Of a stretch of DNA of 64,000 bases, positions 62,778 through 64,000 are shown one piece after another. The notes under the pieces are model-generated. The model was not told the origin of the DNA. It worked only from the letters and a program-made list of their open reading frames with translations, and made no database searches. This stretch comes from Agapetus fuscipes (lineage: Eukaryota; Arthropoda; Insecta; Trichoptera; Glossosomatidae). Where the stretch lies: contig OX637339.1 in the NCBI GenBank assembly GCA_951799405.1, positions 9,548,001-9,612,000 on the forward strand, in the 5' to 3' direction. Position 1 is the first letter of the stretch. Every line of letters starts with the position of its first letter. Made by a program: the position numbers and the translations under genes.

Positions 62778-64000
62778 TAATTATTATGCTTTTGACAACA
62801 ATAAATTTGCACTAAGAAATTGCGTTATTTTTTCACAGTTTCATCTTCATTTGTGATAAATTGTAAACATAATTATTTACAAGTGATTTTCAATCATTAT
62901 AACGCTCAATTTACAAAGATTTAAGCATAGATTTAATTGTCAAATGTCAGTTGACAGCAGACGTGAAGTTAGCCTGATTTGCCAGCCTGCTATGCGAGAG
63001 CTGTGAACTATGAGAATTGCCCCCAAAGTCCAAGGAAAAATAATTTCACATAAAATGTTATTTATAATCATTTCCTAATTTTAACATATTTGAAATAAAC
63101 AAATCACCTTAAATTTTTTAATTAAAATAAATTGGGCTAGTTTTAACAAGTTGAAGGAGTAAAAGTACAATATAAACAATAGTTTTCACCAAACATTGTA
63201 TTGTTGAGAACTGAGTTTTTTATTACATTGTAATGTAGTTTTATTCCGTTGTTTCGTACTTATTTGCACTTATTATTGTTTTACTACTTTTTGATGAAGT
63301 TTTGGTATTTTTTTTAAATATATGGGGAAATTTACCCTTTGGGCTGGCACCTGTCGGACGATTATCACATCGATCATCCGTCAGTCTGGCCAATCGAGAA
63401 AAAACATACAAAACCCATTGCTGTCCCTTGTAAGGATAGTCGGAAGGTCGGTAGGAACGAGAATCGCAAAACGGCAAAGGAACTCTTTCGCAAGGGCTAT
63501 TAATCTCCACCGGCAACTAATATCTTTAGTGCAACCGAACATCGAGAATTGCACTTCAGATAATTATTATGCTTTTGACAACAATAAATTTTCACAAAGA
63601 AATTGCGTTATTTTTTCACAGTTTCATCTTCATTTGTGATAAATTGTAAACATAATTATTTACAAGTGATTTTCAATCATTATAACGCTCAATTTACAAA
63701 GATTTAAGCATAGATTTAATTGTCAAATGTCAGTTGACAGCAGACGTGAAGTTAGCCTGATTTGCCAGCCTGCTATGCGAGAGCTGTGAACTATGAGAAT
63801 TGCCCCCAAAGTCCAAGGAAAAATAATTTCACATAAAATGTTATTTATAATCATTTCCTAATTTTAACATATTTGAAAAAAACAAATCACCTTAAATTTT
63901 TTAATTAAAATAAATTGGGCTAGTTTTAACAAGTTGAAGGAGTAAAAGTACAATATAAACAATAGTTTTCACCAAACATTGTATTGTTGAGAACTGAGTT
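62774..64000. repeat. 444-bp direct repeat pair, period 783, reaching the window edge
   Basis: 62774-63217 and 63557-64000 share CAGATAATTATTATGCTTTT through GTTGAGAACTGAGTT without net indels. The unit may continue past 64000. A 339-bp spacer contains GGCTGGCACCTGTCGGACG and a 91-codon minus-strand frame with no recognised domain. Confidence 0.9.

Overview
The window looks like a piece of a lepidopteran (moth or butterfly) nuclear genome. It is AT-rich, its host genes have short GC-richer exons split by long introns, and most of the sequence is interspersed repeats: two tRNA-derived SINE families, 5'-truncated LINEs, hairpin MITEs and small DNA transposons. The species is not identified.

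Three host genes are supported, all on the minus strand. (1) An aquaporin of the unorthodox AQP11/12-like type has four exons between 3667 and 7707. Its C-terminal part is not visible, and it may have further exons at 1938-2036, 8814-8831 and 27029-27109. (2) A single-exon divergent ionotropic receptor lies at 17961-20228. (3) A Rho-family small GTPase closest to the Rnd type has five exons between 47328 and 60542. It ends in a CCVM prenylation box, and its P-loop exon lies beyond the right edge.

The outstanding feature is a complete, very young LTR retroelement at 31772-35051. Its two 454-bp LTRs read as identical. It has a 4-bp ATAT target duplication, a primer-binding-like site and a polypurine tract. 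It encodes no polymerase. Its single 662-codon frame joins a Gag-like SAP/coiled-coil N-terminus to an intronless, GC-rich copy of a DEK-type chromatin protein, followed by a duplicated 97-codon block in which the reading frame seems to have slipped. This looks like capture of a host chromatin-gene cDNA by a retrotransposon.

Other mobile elements include an R1-clade reverse transcriptase (22696-24342), a CR1/L2-like reverse transcriptase (28731-30419), an internally deleted PIF/Harbinger element with transposase and Myb-like remnants on opposite strands (39865-41029), a hAT MITE with an 8-bp duplication (14141-14346), a solo LTR (56166-56631), and many copies of a ~240-bp repeat (here REP-A) that appears to be the 3' end of a LINE. 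Two insertions sit within 3 and 19 bp of Rho-gene splice sites.

Repeat names used below: REP-A = ~240-bp repeat with TTAGA-type tail; SINE-B and SINE-C = tRNA-derived SINEs; REP-D = LINE coding tail; MITE-E, -F, -G = short non-autonomous elements. Edges of old repeats are accurate to roughly 10-20 bp. Exon and LTR edges were placed base by base by reading.
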